Part shown: positions 53,833-63,485 of the stretch, one piece after another
Layout of the letters: each line of letters starts with the position of its first letter
Numbering within the stretch: position 1 is the first letter of the stretch
Source of the DNA: Desulfofalx alkaliphila DSM 12257
GTDB lineage: Bacteria > Bacillota > Desulfotomaculia > Desulfotomaculales > Desulfohalotomaculaceae
Direction of reading: 5' to 3'
DNA length: 64,000 bases
Assembly (NCBI RefSeq): GCF_000711975.1
Contig: NZ_JONT01000010.1
Span: 33,256 to 97,255 of the forward strand
Position numbers and translations under genes: made by a program
The notes under the pieces: model-generated
Database searches by the model: none
The model's input: only the letters and a program-made list of their open reading frames with translations
What the model was told of the DNA's origin: nothing

Positions 53833-54404
53833 TGTGCATCACCTCCGGCTCTATCAACAAAAATTACCTTTAACTCAGCAGGTCCATGTACGCCAATGGT
53901 AAGCACACGCTCGATGTCTGCAGTGCGACTGGGCCCGGTGATAAATGAAATGTAGCCCGGAAGTTTGTCTTTGTTTTTACCAATAATTGATAATGCCTCT
54001 GACAAATTAGCGACGAGACTTTCTGTTTTTACCAAAGCAACATGAACATTTGGCAGTGTGGATACCAAGCGTTGGTTGACGTCAGTTGAATCTTGCTGTA
54101 GTGATCCGATTTCAGCAATGGCCATATCCATTTCGGACAGGCCCATACAGGCATCTTCTGCATTTTTACGTAAATCTTCAGTGTGCACAGCGGCCTTTAT
54201 TTCAGCAGATGACAGGCACTTATCAACCATGGGGGATGGTGCGGCTACAATTTTCTTATAGCCGCCCTCTTCAGTTATGGTTGTGAGCAGTGCCGCTGCT
54301 TCCTTGAGGTCCTTAACTCTATAGACCTGGGCAGAGACCGCCTCTGCCTTTTGTTTAAACTCAGCGTAAAGGCTTTCTGTTTCATTAATTTGTTTTGTCA
54401 ACAT
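53829..54404 (-). CDS. lutC: Lactate utilization protein LutC/LldG (LUD domain)
   Basis: A 191-residue LUD-domain protein, the third subunit of the Lut/Lld lactate oxidase. Its end has the typical SISFITGPSRTADIE-like segment (YISFITGPSRTADIERVLTIGVHGP). The ATG overlaps the last base of the upstream stop (TAATG), and its own stop overlaps the next start (ATGA), so translation is coupled through three genes. It has no cluster Cys motif and probably assists the larger LldEF subunit. Confidence 0.92.
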   Translation of the reverse strand: MLTKQINETESLYAEFKQKAEAVSAQVYRVKDLKEAAALLTTITEEGGYKKIVAAPSPMVDKCLSSAEIKAAVHTEDLRKNAEDACMGLSEMDMAIAEIGSLQQDSTDVNQRLVSTLPNVHVALVKTESLVANLSEALSIIGKNKDKLPGYISFITGPSRTADIERVLTIGVHGPAELKVIFVDRAGGDAQ

Positions 54405-55690
54405 TAACCCCTCTTTTCACTGCCGTTGCGATAGGATTCAGCCAGTAGTTCAACTGTGTGCATTACCGATTGGGTCATTTTTTCTTGGGTTAAACCGTCG
54501 GTTAACTGCATGCGACAAGAACCACAGCCTGTTACCACCGTATCGGCTGCCGATGATTCAATATCGGCTAATTTAGACTCTAAAATATTATAGGATAAAT
54601 TGTAATGGGTTAAGCTAAATGAGCCGGCGCCGCCACAACAACGATCGGGCTGTTTCAAAGGGTTAAATTTAATCCCCGGTATGGCTTTGATTATTTCTAT
54701 TGGCTCAGTGACTGCCCCCATACCGCGACCCACGTGACAGGGTTGGTGGTAGGTCACTGTTTTATTGACAGGCCCTAATTTTTCAGTTTCTAAACCCAAT
54801 TGGTTAATTAGGTATTGTGTAAAGTCATAGGTCTTTTCAGATAGCATTTTTGCATTTTCGCCATATCCCGGCAGATCACTTAACAGCTCGGGGTAGTATT
54901 TTTTAAAGGCTTCACCGCATGTGCCACATACCGTGATAATGGCGTCCACTTCATATTTACTAAAAATGTTGACGTGAGATTTGGCCATTTCCACTGCGGT
55001 CTTTGTGTCACCATGCATTAATACCGGTACCCCGCAGCAATGCTGTTCTTTTGGCACAATAACTTCAACGTCATTGTGTTTCATAACTTCAAGTAATGAG
55101 TAGCCCACCTTGGGATAAACAAAGTTAGCGGTGCAGCCGCTGAAAAAGGCAACTTTCTTTTTTGCCTTTGCGACTTTATTTACTTCAGGCACTGTTGCCA
55201 GGAATGATTTATCCGCCAAGGCAGGTATAACCCGGCGCAATTCCAAGCCACTTACCGGATAGCGGGGGCTCATTTTGTTACCCTGCCGCTTAAAGAAGAG
55301 ACCTTGGGTTTTAGAACCTATTTTCATCCCTGTTTTAAACAAGGAAGGGTTGGAAAGACATTTAAATATTAGATTTTTAGCCAATGGCAAACCGCGTTTT
55401 TTAACTAATTCCGATCTGGCGGCAAGAACTATTTTATCCGGCTGCACACCGCAAGGGCAGTTGGCTGCGCAGGCTTTACAGGTGAGGCATTTATCAAAAA
55501 CAGCTGTTAACTCATCGGTGGGCTGTATCTCACCGCTGAGAATTCCTTCAGCTAAACGCACCTTACCCCGGGCCACCATTGCTTCAGCTTTTGTTTCCTT
55601 GTACAGGGGGCACACTGCTTGGCAGTTGCCACACTTCATACACTTAATTACTTCTTCTTCAATTTCCGGAAACTTTTTTAAATAACTCAT
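54404..55690 (-). CDS. GlcF-like Fe-S oxidoreductase subunit
   Basis: A 428-residue iron-sulfur subunit partnered with the GlcD-like protein. Two [4Fe-4S] motifs are near the N-terminus, CMKCGNCQAVCP and CLTCKACAANCPCG. Two CCG domains follow (QHCCGVPVLMHG near residue 222 and RCCGGAGSFSL near 352). Length and plan match glycolate-oxidase/D-lactate-dehydrogenase Fe-S subunits. ATG 55690 follows GGGGGG. It carries electrons from the FAD subunit to an unknown acceptor. Confidence 0.93.
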   Translation of the reverse strand: MSYLKKFPEIEEEVIKCMKCGNCQAVCPLYKETKAEAMVARGKVRLAEGILSGEIQPTDELTAVFDKCLTCKACAANCPCGVQPDKIVLAARSELVKKRGLPLAKNLIFKCLSNPSLFKTGMKIGSKTQGLFFKRQGNKMSPRYPVSGLELRRVIPALADKSFLATVPEVNKVAKAKKKVAFFSGCTANFVYPKVGYSLLEVMKHNDVEVIVPKEQHCCGVPVLMHGDTKTAVEMAKSHVNIFSKYEVDAIITVCGTCGEAFKKYYPELLSDLPGYGENAKMLSEKTYDFTQYLINQLGLETEKLGPVNKTVTYHQPCHVGRGMGAVTEPIEIIKAIPGIKFNPLKQPDRCCGGAGSFSLTHYNLSYNILESKLADIESSAADTVVTGCGSCRMQLTDGLTQEKMTQSVMHTVELLAESYRNGSEKRG

Positions 55691-55701
55691 GCTTACCCCC
55701 C

Positions 55702-57084
55702 TTACTTAGAGACGATTTTTCCAGGGTTTAACAGGTTTTCGGGGTCCAGTGCTTCTTTAATTCTATTTAGAACATATATACCGCTTTTGCCTAATTCCCA
55801 TTCTAAGAAACGGGCCTTAGCGATGCCGATGCCGTGCTCACCTGACAGTGTGCCGCCAAGCTCCAATGCCTTTTTAAATATTTCCTCTACCGCCTGATGC
55901 ACCCTTTCCATTTCCTCTTTATCCCGTTCATCGGTTAGGATGGTGGGATGCAGGTTGCCGTCACCTGCATGGCCAAAGGTGCCAATGTTCAGATTATACT
56001 TTTCAGCTATTTCTTCAATGGCCACCAGCATTTCTGTAATGTTACTGCGGGGTACGGTGGCATCTTCCAGCACTGTGGTGGGTTTAACCTGTGCCAATGC
56101 CGGCAGTGCTGCCCGGCGCGCAGTCCATAAATTGTCACGTTCTTGATCGTCCTTGGCTTCTTTAATATTACCTTGGTTGTCATTGACAATTTTCTTAACA
56201 ATTTCTGCTTCCTTGTTTACTACTTCAGCAATGCCATCCACTTCAATCAGTAAAATGGCACGGGCATCGGTGGGTAGGCCCACCTTAGCAAAGTTTTCAA
56301 CTGTGCGTATGGTGACCTGGTCCATAATTTCTAAGGTTGCCGGTATTACCTTATTACTTACAATACCTTTGATGGCGTTGCCTGCATCTTCTAAACTGCC
56401 AAAGGTAGCCAACATGGTGGCCCTTGATTGGGGGGCAGGAATTAATTTAACGGTAATTTCAGTGATGATACCTAAAGTGCCCTCTGCTCCGGTGAATAAC
56501 TTTACGAGGTCGTAGGCAGTAACATTTTTCACTGTTTTTCCACCAAAGCGTGCCACCTGACCGTTGGCCAACACCACTTCTAAACCCATCACATAATCTT
56601 TGGTAACACCGTACTTTAAACCCCTTAAACCACCGGAACACTCCGATACACTGCCTCCCATGGTGGCGGTGGTCACTGTGCCCGGATCGGGGGGATAAAT
56701 TAAACCGTGAACTGCCACTGCATTGTTTAAGTCTTGGATAATAACGCCCGGTTGAACAACTGCAACATGGTTATCGGCGTCCACTTCGATAATTTTATTC
56801 ATTTTTAAAGTAGACAGCACTATACCGCCCTCTAAAGGAATGCTGCCACCGCTTAAGTTGGTGCCAGAACCCCTGGGATATATGGGAGTTTTAAATTCTT
56901 TAGCAATATTTACAATTTTAACAATGTCATCGGTACTAGTGGGAGTAACCACCACATCGGGAGTTTTGCTTGGCATGTCTGGGGTGGCATCAAAGGAATA
57001 ACAAATTAGTTCCTCATGTTTGGTAATGACATTATCTTTGCCAAGGGCTTTTTCCAGCTCTTGAATAACTTGCTGCTTGGACAT
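55702..57084 (-). CDS. GlcD-like FAD-linked D-lactate/glycolate dehydrogenase
   Basis: A 460-residue flavoprotein. The PCMH-type FAD domain has PIYPRGSGTNLSGGSIP at about residues 71-87 and TMGGSVSECSGGLRGLKYG near 147. The C-terminal FAD-oxidase domain has FGHAGDGNLHPTI with the His and Asn of the active site, then LSGEHGIG. It oxidises a 2-hydroxy acid, probably D-lactate, with the GlcF-like subunit encoded next. ATG 57084 follows AAGGAGG. Similar pairs are found in many lactate-oxidising sulfate reducers. Confidence 0.93.
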   Translation of the reverse strand: MSKQQVIQELEKALGKDNVITKHEELICYSFDATPDMPSKTPDVVVTPTSTDDIVKIVNIAKEFKTPIYPRGSGTNLSGGSIPLEGGIVLSTLKMNKIIEVDADNHVAVVQPGVIIQDLNNAVAVHGLIYPPDPGTVTTATMGGSVSECSGGLRGLKYGVTKDYVMGLEVVLANGQVARFGGKTVKNVTAYDLVKLFTGAEGTLGIITEITVKLIPAPQSRATMLATFGSLEDAGNAIKGIVSNKVIPATLEIMDQVTIRTVENFAKVGLPTDARAILLIEVDGIAEVVNKEAEIVKKIVNDNQGNIKEAKDDQERDNLWTARRAALPALAQVKPTTVLEDATVPRSNITEMLVAIEEIAEKYNLNIGTFGHAGDGNLHPTILTDERDKEEMERVHQAVEEIFKKALELGGTLSGEHGIGIAKARFLEWELGKSGIYVLNRIKEALDPENLLNPGKIVSK

Positions 57085-57109
57085 TGTTAATCCTCCTTAA
57101 TTTTAAAGT

Positions 57110-57140
57110 CCTGTGCCCTGAACAATGTTCAGGGCGCAGG
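57110..57140 (-). terminator. Intercistronic hairpin between permease and dehydrogenase genes
   Basis: Stem CCTGCGCCCTGAACA / TGTTCAGGGCACAGG with one mismatch, followed only by ACTTTAAAATT. It is probably an RNA-processing or partial-termination stem that sets the ratio of lctP to the genes after it. Confidence 0.65.
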
Positions 57141-57159
57141 TTATATCATCACAAGACCT

Positions 57160-58848
57160 TTATAAAAGTGTACCTATGGCAAAACCACCGTATATTAATA
57201 GTAAGCCAACCAGGCCCACTACAAAGGCGTAAATGGCACAGGGTATTGCATTTCGCCTAATAATAACCCCTTCAACGCCCACAAGGCCCACCGTTGCACA
57301 GGCTGCCACCACGTTGTGTACACAAACCATGTTACCGATGGCACCACCAACGTTTTGTAGAGCCAGTATAGCAACACCGGATATGCCTAACTGCTGAGCC
57401 ACCTCAAATTGGAAGGAGGAGAACAAAACATTAGATACGGTGTTAGAACCGGCCATAAATGAACCTAATATACCAACAAAGGGTGCTACCAAGGGCCATG
57501 CGGCACCAACCAACTCGGATGTGGCAGAGGCCATGGTGATCATCATACCGTCAATTCCCTTTAGGTTAACAGAGGATTGGGTCATAACCTGCACCATTGC
57601 CACTGCAAATAACAAGGCAATGGTGGCACCGGTTAACTGCTTAAAGGTACTTACCCAAGCGTCTTTCACTTTCTCTGCGGGCATTTTATGCAAGAAGATG
57701 GTAATTATCGCCACCAAAATAAAGGGTATTGTGCCGGGTACATACAGGTATTGTAGAGTGTAGTTGATACCGCTGCCCATGATGTTTGCCCATCCGATAG
57801 ATTGAGCTTGTAAAATAGCCTTTAGGCCAATGGCATCAATACGGGTTACAACCAGGATTAACGCAATTAAAACGTAGGGTGTCCAAGCAAGCCACAGGGG
57901 CATGTTGCCGCTGTCTTCGTCTTTTTCTACCTTAAAAGTACCTTCCCAGTTACTATCCCACTTATCTTTGGAGGGGAATTCCCAAGTATCCTTTGGTGTT
58001 AAGAAATTGCTCTTAGCTGCTAATAACACGATGGGAAGACCAATCAATGCACCAACCAGAGAGGGGAATTCGGGCCCCAAGAAATAGGCAGTAAACATAT
58101 AAGGTACTGTAAAGGATAAACCGGCAAACAGGGCAAAGGGTGCGGCGGCTAAACCGTATTTAACACCGCGCTTTTCCTTCGGTCCAAAGAATGCCGTTAA
58201 CATACATATTGCCAAGAGCGGCAGGAATGTACCGACTATCACGTGGGGTATCGCACTCCAAAGGGCAATTTGCTCTAAAAATACATAGTGGTTACCTTGC
58301 CCAAGTATGGATGCAACGGTATCTTGCATTGCAGCGCCCACACCGCCGATAACCGGGGTGCCAACCGCACCGAAGCTTACAGCGGTACTGTTAAATACCA
58401 AGGCAATCATTACCGCGGCCAGGGGCGGGAAGCCCAAACCAACCAGCAGTGGTCCTGCCAATGCCGCCGGAGTACCAAAGCCTGCAGCACCTTCAATAAA
58501 TGAACCAAATAACCAACCAACGATAATGGCCTGTACGCGGCGGTCGGCTGATATGCCGTAAAAGCCGCGGTTAATAGAAGCCATGGCACCGCTGTTTTTC
58601 ATGGTGTTGAGAATCAAAATTGCACCAAAAATAATAATTAAAATGTTAAAGGCAGATAAAAAGCCAAATGTAGTTGATGCAATTATACGGTTAAACTCTA
58701 CTCCCCACACTGCATAGGCAATGACTACTGCAAGAATCCAGGCAATGGGCATTACTTTCTTTGCCGGCCAGGAAAAAACAGTCATCATGACAATGGTGAA
58801 TAGGATTGGCACAAAGGCAATCAGTGCCATGAGAAATAAGTTGTCCAT
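57160..58848 (-). CDS. lctP: L-lactate permease
   Basis: A 562-residue membrane protein of the LctP family, a lactate/proton symporter with about 13 helices. [31 protein letters not shown] is the family signature, and [29 protein letters not shown] lies near the end. ATG 58848 follows GGGAGGC. It is second in the lactate operon, after the FMN dehydrogenase, and brings lactate into the cell for the downstream oxidases. Confidence 0.95.
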   Translation of the reverse strand: MDNLFLMALIAFVPILFTIVMMTVFSWPAKKVMPIAWILAVVIAYAVWGVEFNRIIASTTFGFLSAFNILIIIFGAILILNTMKNSGAMASINRGFYGISADRRVQAIIVGWLFGSFIEGAAGFGTPAALAGPLLVGLGFPPLAAVMIALVFNSTAVSFGAVGTPVIGGVGAAMQDTVASILGQGNHYVFLEQIALWSAIPHVIVGTFLPLLAICMLTAFFGPKEKRGVKYGLAAAPFALFAGLSFTVPYMFTAYFLGPEFPSLVGALIGLPIVLLAAKSNFLTPKDTWEFPSKDKWDSNWEGTFKVEKDEDSGNMPLWLAWTPYVLIALILVVTRIDAIGLKAILQAQSIGWANIMGSGINYTLQYLYVPGTIPFILVAIITIFLHKMPAEKVKDAWVSTFKQLTGATIALLFAVAMVQVMTQSSVNLKGIDGMMITMASATSELVGAAWPLVAPFVGILGSFMAGSNTVSNVLFSSFQFEVAQQLGISGVAILALQNVGGAIGNMVCVHNVVAACATVGLVGVEGVIIRRNAIPCAIYAFVVGLVGLLLIYGGFAIGTLL

Positions 58849-58955
58849 TTGCTATGCCTCCCATGTTATTTAGTAATTGTTAATGGAGTCATATGCCCTT
58901 AGGGCACAATTGTTGTTACAAGGAAAAATAATTATTATTCCAAAGAAACTTGAGT

Positions 58956-58978
58956 TACCCCGAAGCCGGTTCGGGGTT
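58956..58978 (-). terminator. Intercistronic hairpin after the FMN dehydrogenase gene
   Basis: Stem ACCCCGAA / TTCGGGGT around a short CCGGC loop, without a T run. It lies between the first two genes of the lactate operon and is probably a processing or stabilising stem. Confidence 0.5.
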
Positions 58979-58982
58979 GATG

Positions 58983-60005
58983 CTAATTGCTTTGGCAAAT
59001 AACCCTGCCGGTTATGTCTTTAAGAGAGCTGCAACCGGTTAAAAGCATTGCGTGTTTTAACTCACTGTTATACTTTTCGATAATAAGGGCTACACCGTCT
59101 GCACCTCCGCCGAAGGCACCAACCACCAATGGCCTGCCTACTAAAACAGCGTCTGCACCTAAAGCCAGCAACTTAATAACATCCAGACCGGAGCGCACGC
59201 CGCCGTCGGCTAAAACGGTGATTTTATCGCCCACTGCTTGGGAAATATCTGCAAGAACCGTGGCGGCTCCTGGGGTGTGGTCCAGTACCCGACCTCCGTG
59301 GTTGGATACAACTATTGCTGCAGCACCTGCCTCAACAGCCATTTCCGCTTCATCAACGGTCATGATTCCCTTTAAGATAAAGGGCAATTTTGTACTGGAA
59401 ACCAATTCTTTTACTTCTTCCTTGGTCTTTGGTCCCACCGGTTGGCCTTTTAATGCCATGGTTACCAGGCCGGCCCCATCAATGTCCACTCCTACGGCAA
59501 TGGCGCCGCTTTGCTCTGCTCTTCTAATGCGCGCAAGGATTTCTTCCTGTGATCTTGGCTTAATAATTGGTATACCCCAGCCCTTTTCTTCAGTGACTGC
59601 TTCAATGCCAGAATCATACATAGCAGGGTCTGCCCCGTCACCGGTATAGCCAATGCTGCCTGCTTTTTTGCTTCCGGTGACTATCATACCAATAAACTCA
59701 CGCTCAGTAATTGCCCCGCCCATGTTGTACGGAGTGCCGGTCATTGGTGCGGCCATGATTGGGGTGCTAATCTTATGGCCAAATAAGGTACAGGTGGTAT
59801 CCACTTCCTTTGCATTGTGCATGGTGCGCATGTTTAATTTAATCTTGTTAAGGGCCTCCAGGTTAGCCTTAAATGCGGCACCGGTTCCCAGACCACCCAT
59901 GCCCGGAACTTCTCCGGCACAGGCACGTCCGTCACAGACCGGACAAACCCGGCAATAACCTTTTAACTTTTTTTTGGCTTCTTCTCGTACAGATTGTAAG
60001 TCCAC
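58983..60005 (-). CDS. FMN-dependent alpha-hydroxy-acid dehydrogenase
   Basis: A 340-residue TIM-barrel flavoenzyme of the lactate/glycolate oxidase family. The active-site VVSNHGGRVLDHTPG has the catalytic His and Arg, and the phosphate site is VLADGGVRSGLDVIKLLALGADAVLVGRP. The N-terminus carries four clustered cysteines, C18, C21, C24 and C29 (YCRVCPVCDGRACAG). The canonical oxidases lack this cluster, but related clostridial proteins seem to have it. ATG 60005 follows GGAGGG. First gene of the lactate operon; L-lactate is the likely substrate. Confidence 0.9.
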   Translation of the reverse strand: MDLQSVREEAKKKLKGYCRVCPVCDGRACAGEVPGMGGLGTGAAFKANLEALNKIKLNMRTMHNAKEVDTTCTLFGHKISTPIMAAPMTGTPYNMGGAITEREFIGMIVTGSKKAGSIGYTGDGADPAMYDSGIEAVTEEKGWGIPIIKPRSQEEILARIRRAEQSGAIAVGVDIDGAGLVTMALKGQPVGPKTKEEVKELVSSTKLPFILKGIMTVDEAEMAVEAGAAAIVVSNHGGRVLDHTPGAATVLADISQAVGDKITVLADGGVRSGLDVIKLLALGADAVLVGRPLVVGAFGGGADGVALIIEKYNSELKHAMLLTGCSSLKDITGRVICQSN

Positions 60006-60039
60006 ATTAACCCTCCTTTATAGTAATCTTATGGCGTGG

Positions 60040-60050
60040 TGGTATGACCA
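60040..60050 (-). promoter_or_regulatory. GntR/FadR-type operator upstream of the lactate operon
   Basis: TGGTATGACCA fits the TGGTNNNACCA palindrome bound by FadR-subfamily GntR regulators. It is 35 bases upstream of the first gene of the lactate operon, where a repressor would block transcription. The GntR protein of this family is encoded at the end of the same cluster. Confidence 0.7.
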
Positions 60051-60182
60051 AATGACCTTTGAAATAGTAGATTTCAATACACCTTTATAAAATCCTGCTT
60101 ATTTAGATTAAAAAAATCAAAAAATGTAGAATTATCAATATATTTATAGATGACATCAATAATTTTAGCACAGGCATGAGTA

Positions 60183-61040
60183 TTATTGTATAGGTAAATA
60201 TAGGTCATTGGCTATGATGTTTAATTTTTTGCTGTCTGGGTCCCAACGGACCTGATACCCCATGGCATTACTGAAGAAGTCAGGGGATACATATGTGGTA
60301 TCACCAATGATCCTTGGAGTTGAGGCTAATGAATATTCTGTATCGTCAATTAAAAGCACAGGGTTATTCACCTGTACTGTGACTTGCAAATCAATACCCT
60401 TGACTATGATTGAATTTGTCTTCTTGTCCCATTGCACATAAAAACCTAAATACTCTACCAGTGGGCGCAAGGCTACCAAAACCTCGTCTTTTACTTTTAT
60501 TGCATGACAGTGTTCAGGGGCAAGGTTTTCGTTGATGGTAATTATAACCTTCTCTGGGGGAGTATCCTCTATTAAATTTTGTTGATGATTAACTATTTTA
60601 ACGGGAGTACCTATTGCTACCCTTTCGTATAACCAAAGGATGTCGTCGTTATGTAATCTTACACAACCCAGGGAAGCATAGGTGCCAATGGAGGCGGGGT
60701 TGTTATTTCCGTGTATACCATAGGGACCGCCGGGTGCTGATATTCCTAGCCATCTGGTGCCCAATGGGTTGTGAGGGCTGCCCCCGGGGATATTCAATTT
60801 GTAGTAGGGTGGGTTAATAATTTTATTGGTAATATAAAAATTACCTTCGGGGGTCAAAGAAGGGCTTTTGCCGGTGGCCACAGGGAAAACTCTAACCAGC
60901 TCGTTATTCTGGTAGAAGGCCAGTTGGTTTGTCCCTTTGTTAATAACTATTAGCTGATGTGTAGCCTTTGCCCATGAGGGTGTTACAAATATAATCATTA
61001 TGAATAAAATAAGAATAAGAAAAAGGGATGTTTTTTTCAC
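60183..61040 (-). CDS. Secreted L,D-transpeptidase with copper-amine-oxidase-like domain
   Basis: A 285-residue exported protein. A signal peptide (KKTSLFLILILFIMIIFVTPSWA) is followed by a YkuD domain. Its catalytic motif has HGNNNPASIGTYASLGCVRLHNDD with His and Cys, at about residues 110-133. The last 120 residues resemble the Cu-amine-oxidase N-terminal-like beta domain often attached to clostridial surface proteins (ALRPLVEYLGFYVQWDKKTNSIIV). GTG 61040 lies eight bases after GGAGG; ATG 61046 is too close. It cross-links or modifies peptidoglycan. Confidence 0.92.
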   Translation of the reverse strand: MKKTSLFLILILFIMIIFVTPSWAKATHQLIVINKGTNQLAFYQNNELVRVFPVATGKSPSLTPEGNFYITNKIINPPYYKLNIPGGSPHNPLGTRWLGISAPGGPYGIHGNNNPASIGTYASLGCVRLHNDDILWLYERVAIGTPVKIVNHQQNLIEDTPPEKVIITINENLAPEHCHAIKVKDEVLVALRPLVEYLGFYVQWDKKTNSIIVKGIDLQVTVQVNNPVLLIDDTEYSLASTPRIIGDTTYVSPDFFSNAMGYQVRWDPDSKKLNIIANDLYLPIQ

Positions 61041-61184
61041 GGTCATTACCTCCCAATATCAGCTTTAAATAAATAGATATTAGGAAAGAGGTTAAAAAAT
61101 GACTGTATTAACATTGACCGGTAGACCTTATGCCAAAGAACAATTATGCTATAATTTAATGAAAAGACGGTATGGGGGTATTTA

Positions 61185-62441
61185 ATGCAGAAGGAAAGGG
61201 CAATTTTATTGGGGCTGATATCTTCAGAAACAGAGGAGATTCAAGAAGAAGCTTCATTAATAGAGCTGGAAAGGTTGGCTGAAACGGCCGGGGCGGAAGT
61301 GGTTGAGGTCTATAAACAAAGGCGCAACAGTCCCCACCCCAGAACCTTTTTTGGCAAGGGGAAGGTTGAAGAAATAAAAGAGGGTTGTGCACAATTAGGA
61401 GCGACACTGCTAATATGCGACCAGGAACTCACACCTGCCCAGCTGCGCAATCTGGAAGAAAACGTAGGGGTACGGGTTATTGACCGGACCCAATTGATTT
61501 TAGATATTTTTGCTCAGCGGGCGCGCACAAAAGAAGGCAAATTGCAAGTTGAGTTGGCCCAAATGAATTATTTGCTACCGCGACTAACGGGGCGCGGTGT
61601 GGAAATGTCACGACTGGGAGGCGGTATAGGTACCAGAGGGCCGGGGGAAACAAAACTCGAGGTTGACAAGCGGCGAATTCGCAAGCGGATTGCTGATCTG
61701 TCAAAGGAATTAAGTGAGGTGCGAAAACATAGGCGGTTGCACCGGAAAAATCGCCGCTCAGTTCCATTGCCTTTAGTGAGTTTAATAGGATATACAAATG
61801 CCGGTAAAAGCACCTTGCTTAATACACTGACCGATTCAAATGTATTGGCGGAGGATAAACTATTTGCTACCCTGGATCCCACAACAAGAAGGGTATTACT
61901 TCCCACAAATGAAACAATTTTGTTAACCGACACAGTGGGTTTTATACAAAAATTACCCCACCATTTAATTGCAGCTTTTAGTGCCACATTGGAGGAGGTA
62001 AAAGAAGCGGATTTGTTATTGCATGTGGTGGATGCCAGTCACCCAAACTTGGAACAACAGATTCAATCGGTTGAAGATGTATTAAAATCATTGGAAGCCG
62101 AGGATAAACCATCTATATTAGTACTCAATAAATCAGATAACTTAGCGGATGAGCCGGTGTTAAGTGCAGATATAAAAGCTAGGTACTTTGGAAAACCGGT
62201 AGCAATATCTGCAAAGTATAACCGGGGCCTTGAAAAGCTGTTGGAATCAATATCTGCGGCCTTATCCGCAAGAAGAGTTCGCACCACTTTTTTTATCCCC
62301 TTTACAGATTCTGCGATAATTTCATTGGTGCATCAGCATGGCAAAGTAATCAATCAGCGGTATGAAGAAAAGGGTGTTTCCATGGAGGTGGAGTTAGAGA
62401 GGATTTTAGCCGAACGAATTATGACTAGGCTAAAGAATTGA
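61185..62441 (+). CDS. hflX: GTPase HflX
   Basis: A 418-residue GTPase that binds and splits stalled or heat-damaged ribosomes. The N-terminal HflX domain has KQRRNSPHPRTFFGKGKVEEI and RLGGGIGTRGPGETKLE with the glycine loop. G1 is GYTNAGKSTLLN at about 205-216, G3 is DTVGF and G4 is LNKSD. ATG 61185 follows TATGGGGGT. A TATAAT box at 61150-61155 could be its -10 element. It stands alone. Confidence 0.95.
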   Translation: MQKERAILLGLISSETEEIQEEASLIELERLAETAGAEVVEVYKQRRNSPHPRTFFGKGKVEEIKEGCAQLGATLLICDQELTPAQLRNLEENVGVRVIDRTQLILDIFAQRARTKEGKLQVELAQMNYLLPRLTGRGVEMSRLGGGIGTRGPGETKLEVDKRRIRKRIADLSKELSEVRKHRRLHRKNRRSVPLPLVSLIGYTNAGKSTLLNTLTDSNVLAEDKLFATLDPTTRRVLLPTNETILLTDTVGFIQKLPHHLIAAFSATLEEVKEADLLLHVVDASHPNLEQQIQSVEDVLKSLEAEDKPSILVLNKSDNLADEPVLSADIKARYFGKPVAISAKYNRGLEKLLESISAALSARRVRTTFFIPFTDSAIISLVHQHGKVINQRYEEKGVSMEVELERILAERIMTRLKN

Positions 62442-62484
62442 CAGCGGTTCGCCTTAGGTTTACAGGGCAAGTGGTGGATAAGGA

Positions 62485-63411
62485 TTAATTTTCATATAGT
62501 TCTGTGCTGAAATACCTTTCTCCGGTATCAACTAAAACCGTGAGCACATTCTTATTAGGCCCTAATTGCTCACCCACTTGGCATGCGGCCCACACTGCGG
62601 CACCGCTTGAAATGCCCACAAGGAGCCCTTCTTCCCGTGCCAGTCTTCTGGCAGTATTTATGGCGTCCTCATCGGTAACTGAAATTGGGCTATCTAAAAT
62701 ATCTAAATCTAAATTACCCGGGATAAAACCGTCCCCAATGCCCTGAATTTTATGTTTTCCCGGGGGCTTGCCGGCAATGACTGCAGAGCTTGCCGGTTCA
62801 ACAGCATATGTTTTCATATGAGGAAAGTGTTTTTTTAATACCCGGGCCACGCCGGTAAGGGTTCCGCCTGTACCCACGCCAAAGACAATGGCGTCGATAC
62901 TTTCTTCCCCAATTTGATGTAAAATCTCCAATGCCGTGGTTTTTTGATGAAATTCCGGGTTGGCCGGGTTTAGAAACTGATTGGGCATCCAAGAGTTTGG
63001 TATTGACTGAACAATCTCCCGGGCCTTATTCACCGCCCCTTGAACATCTTGGTCAGCAGGGGTTAGGATTATTTCCGCACCATAGGCCTTAATCAATTTT
63101 TTACGCTCGATACTCATGGTTTCAGGCATCACAATAATGGTGCGGTAGCCGCGCACTGCACCTACCATGGCCAAGGCTATCCCTTGATTGCCGCTTGTGG
63201 GTTCTACTATAACTGAATTTTGATTTATTATGCCTTCTTTTTCTGCAGCCAAAATCATTCCCAGGGCAGCCCGCGCCTTTGCACTACCGCTGGGATTTAA
63301 AAATTCAGCCTTAACTAATATGTTGGCAGGGCAGCTGTCTGTAATGCGATTTAACCGCACCAAAGGTGTACTGCCGATAGCTTCCAATATATTATTTAAA
63401 ATGCTCGCCAT
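62485..63411 (-). CDS. cysK: Cysteine synthase (O-acetylserine sulfhydrylase)
   Basis: A 308-residue PLP enzyme that makes cysteine from O-acetylserine and sulfide. The PLP-lysine segment reads NPSGSAKARAAL instead of the usual GSVKDR, so the Asp after the Lys is Ala here. The substrate loop PTSGNQGIALAMVGA, the phosphate-binding GVGTGGTLTGVARVL and the SSGAAVWAA end are normal. ATG 63411 follows AAGGAG. It is monocistronic and convergent with hflX. A beta-cyanoalanine or homocysteine-type sulfhydrylase cannot be excluded. Confidence 0.9.
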   Translation of the reverse strand: MASILNNILEAIGSTPLVRLNRITDSCPANILVKAEFLNPSGSAKARAALGMILAAEKEGIINQNSVIVEPTSGNQGIALAMVGAVRGYRTIIVMPETMSIERKKLIKAYGAEIILTPADQDVQGAVNKAREIVQSIPNSWMPNQFLNPANPEFHQKTTALEILHQIGEESIDAIVFGVGTGGTLTGVARVLKKHFPHMKTYAVEPASSAVIAGKPPGKHKIQGIGDGFIPGNLDLDILDSPISVTDEDAINTARRLAREEGLLVGISSGAAVWAACQVGEQLGPNKNVLTVLVDTGERYFSTELYEN

Positions 63412-63485
63412 AGAATACTCCTTTCCTTATATTATAACTATATATATTATGACCCAAGGTGGTTTAAAGTACCATAAAAAAGGGA

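Noticed and set aside
60614..60953. Plus-strand small open frames opposite the L,D-transpeptidase
   Set aside because: Shadows of the secreted enzyme gene; no start signal.
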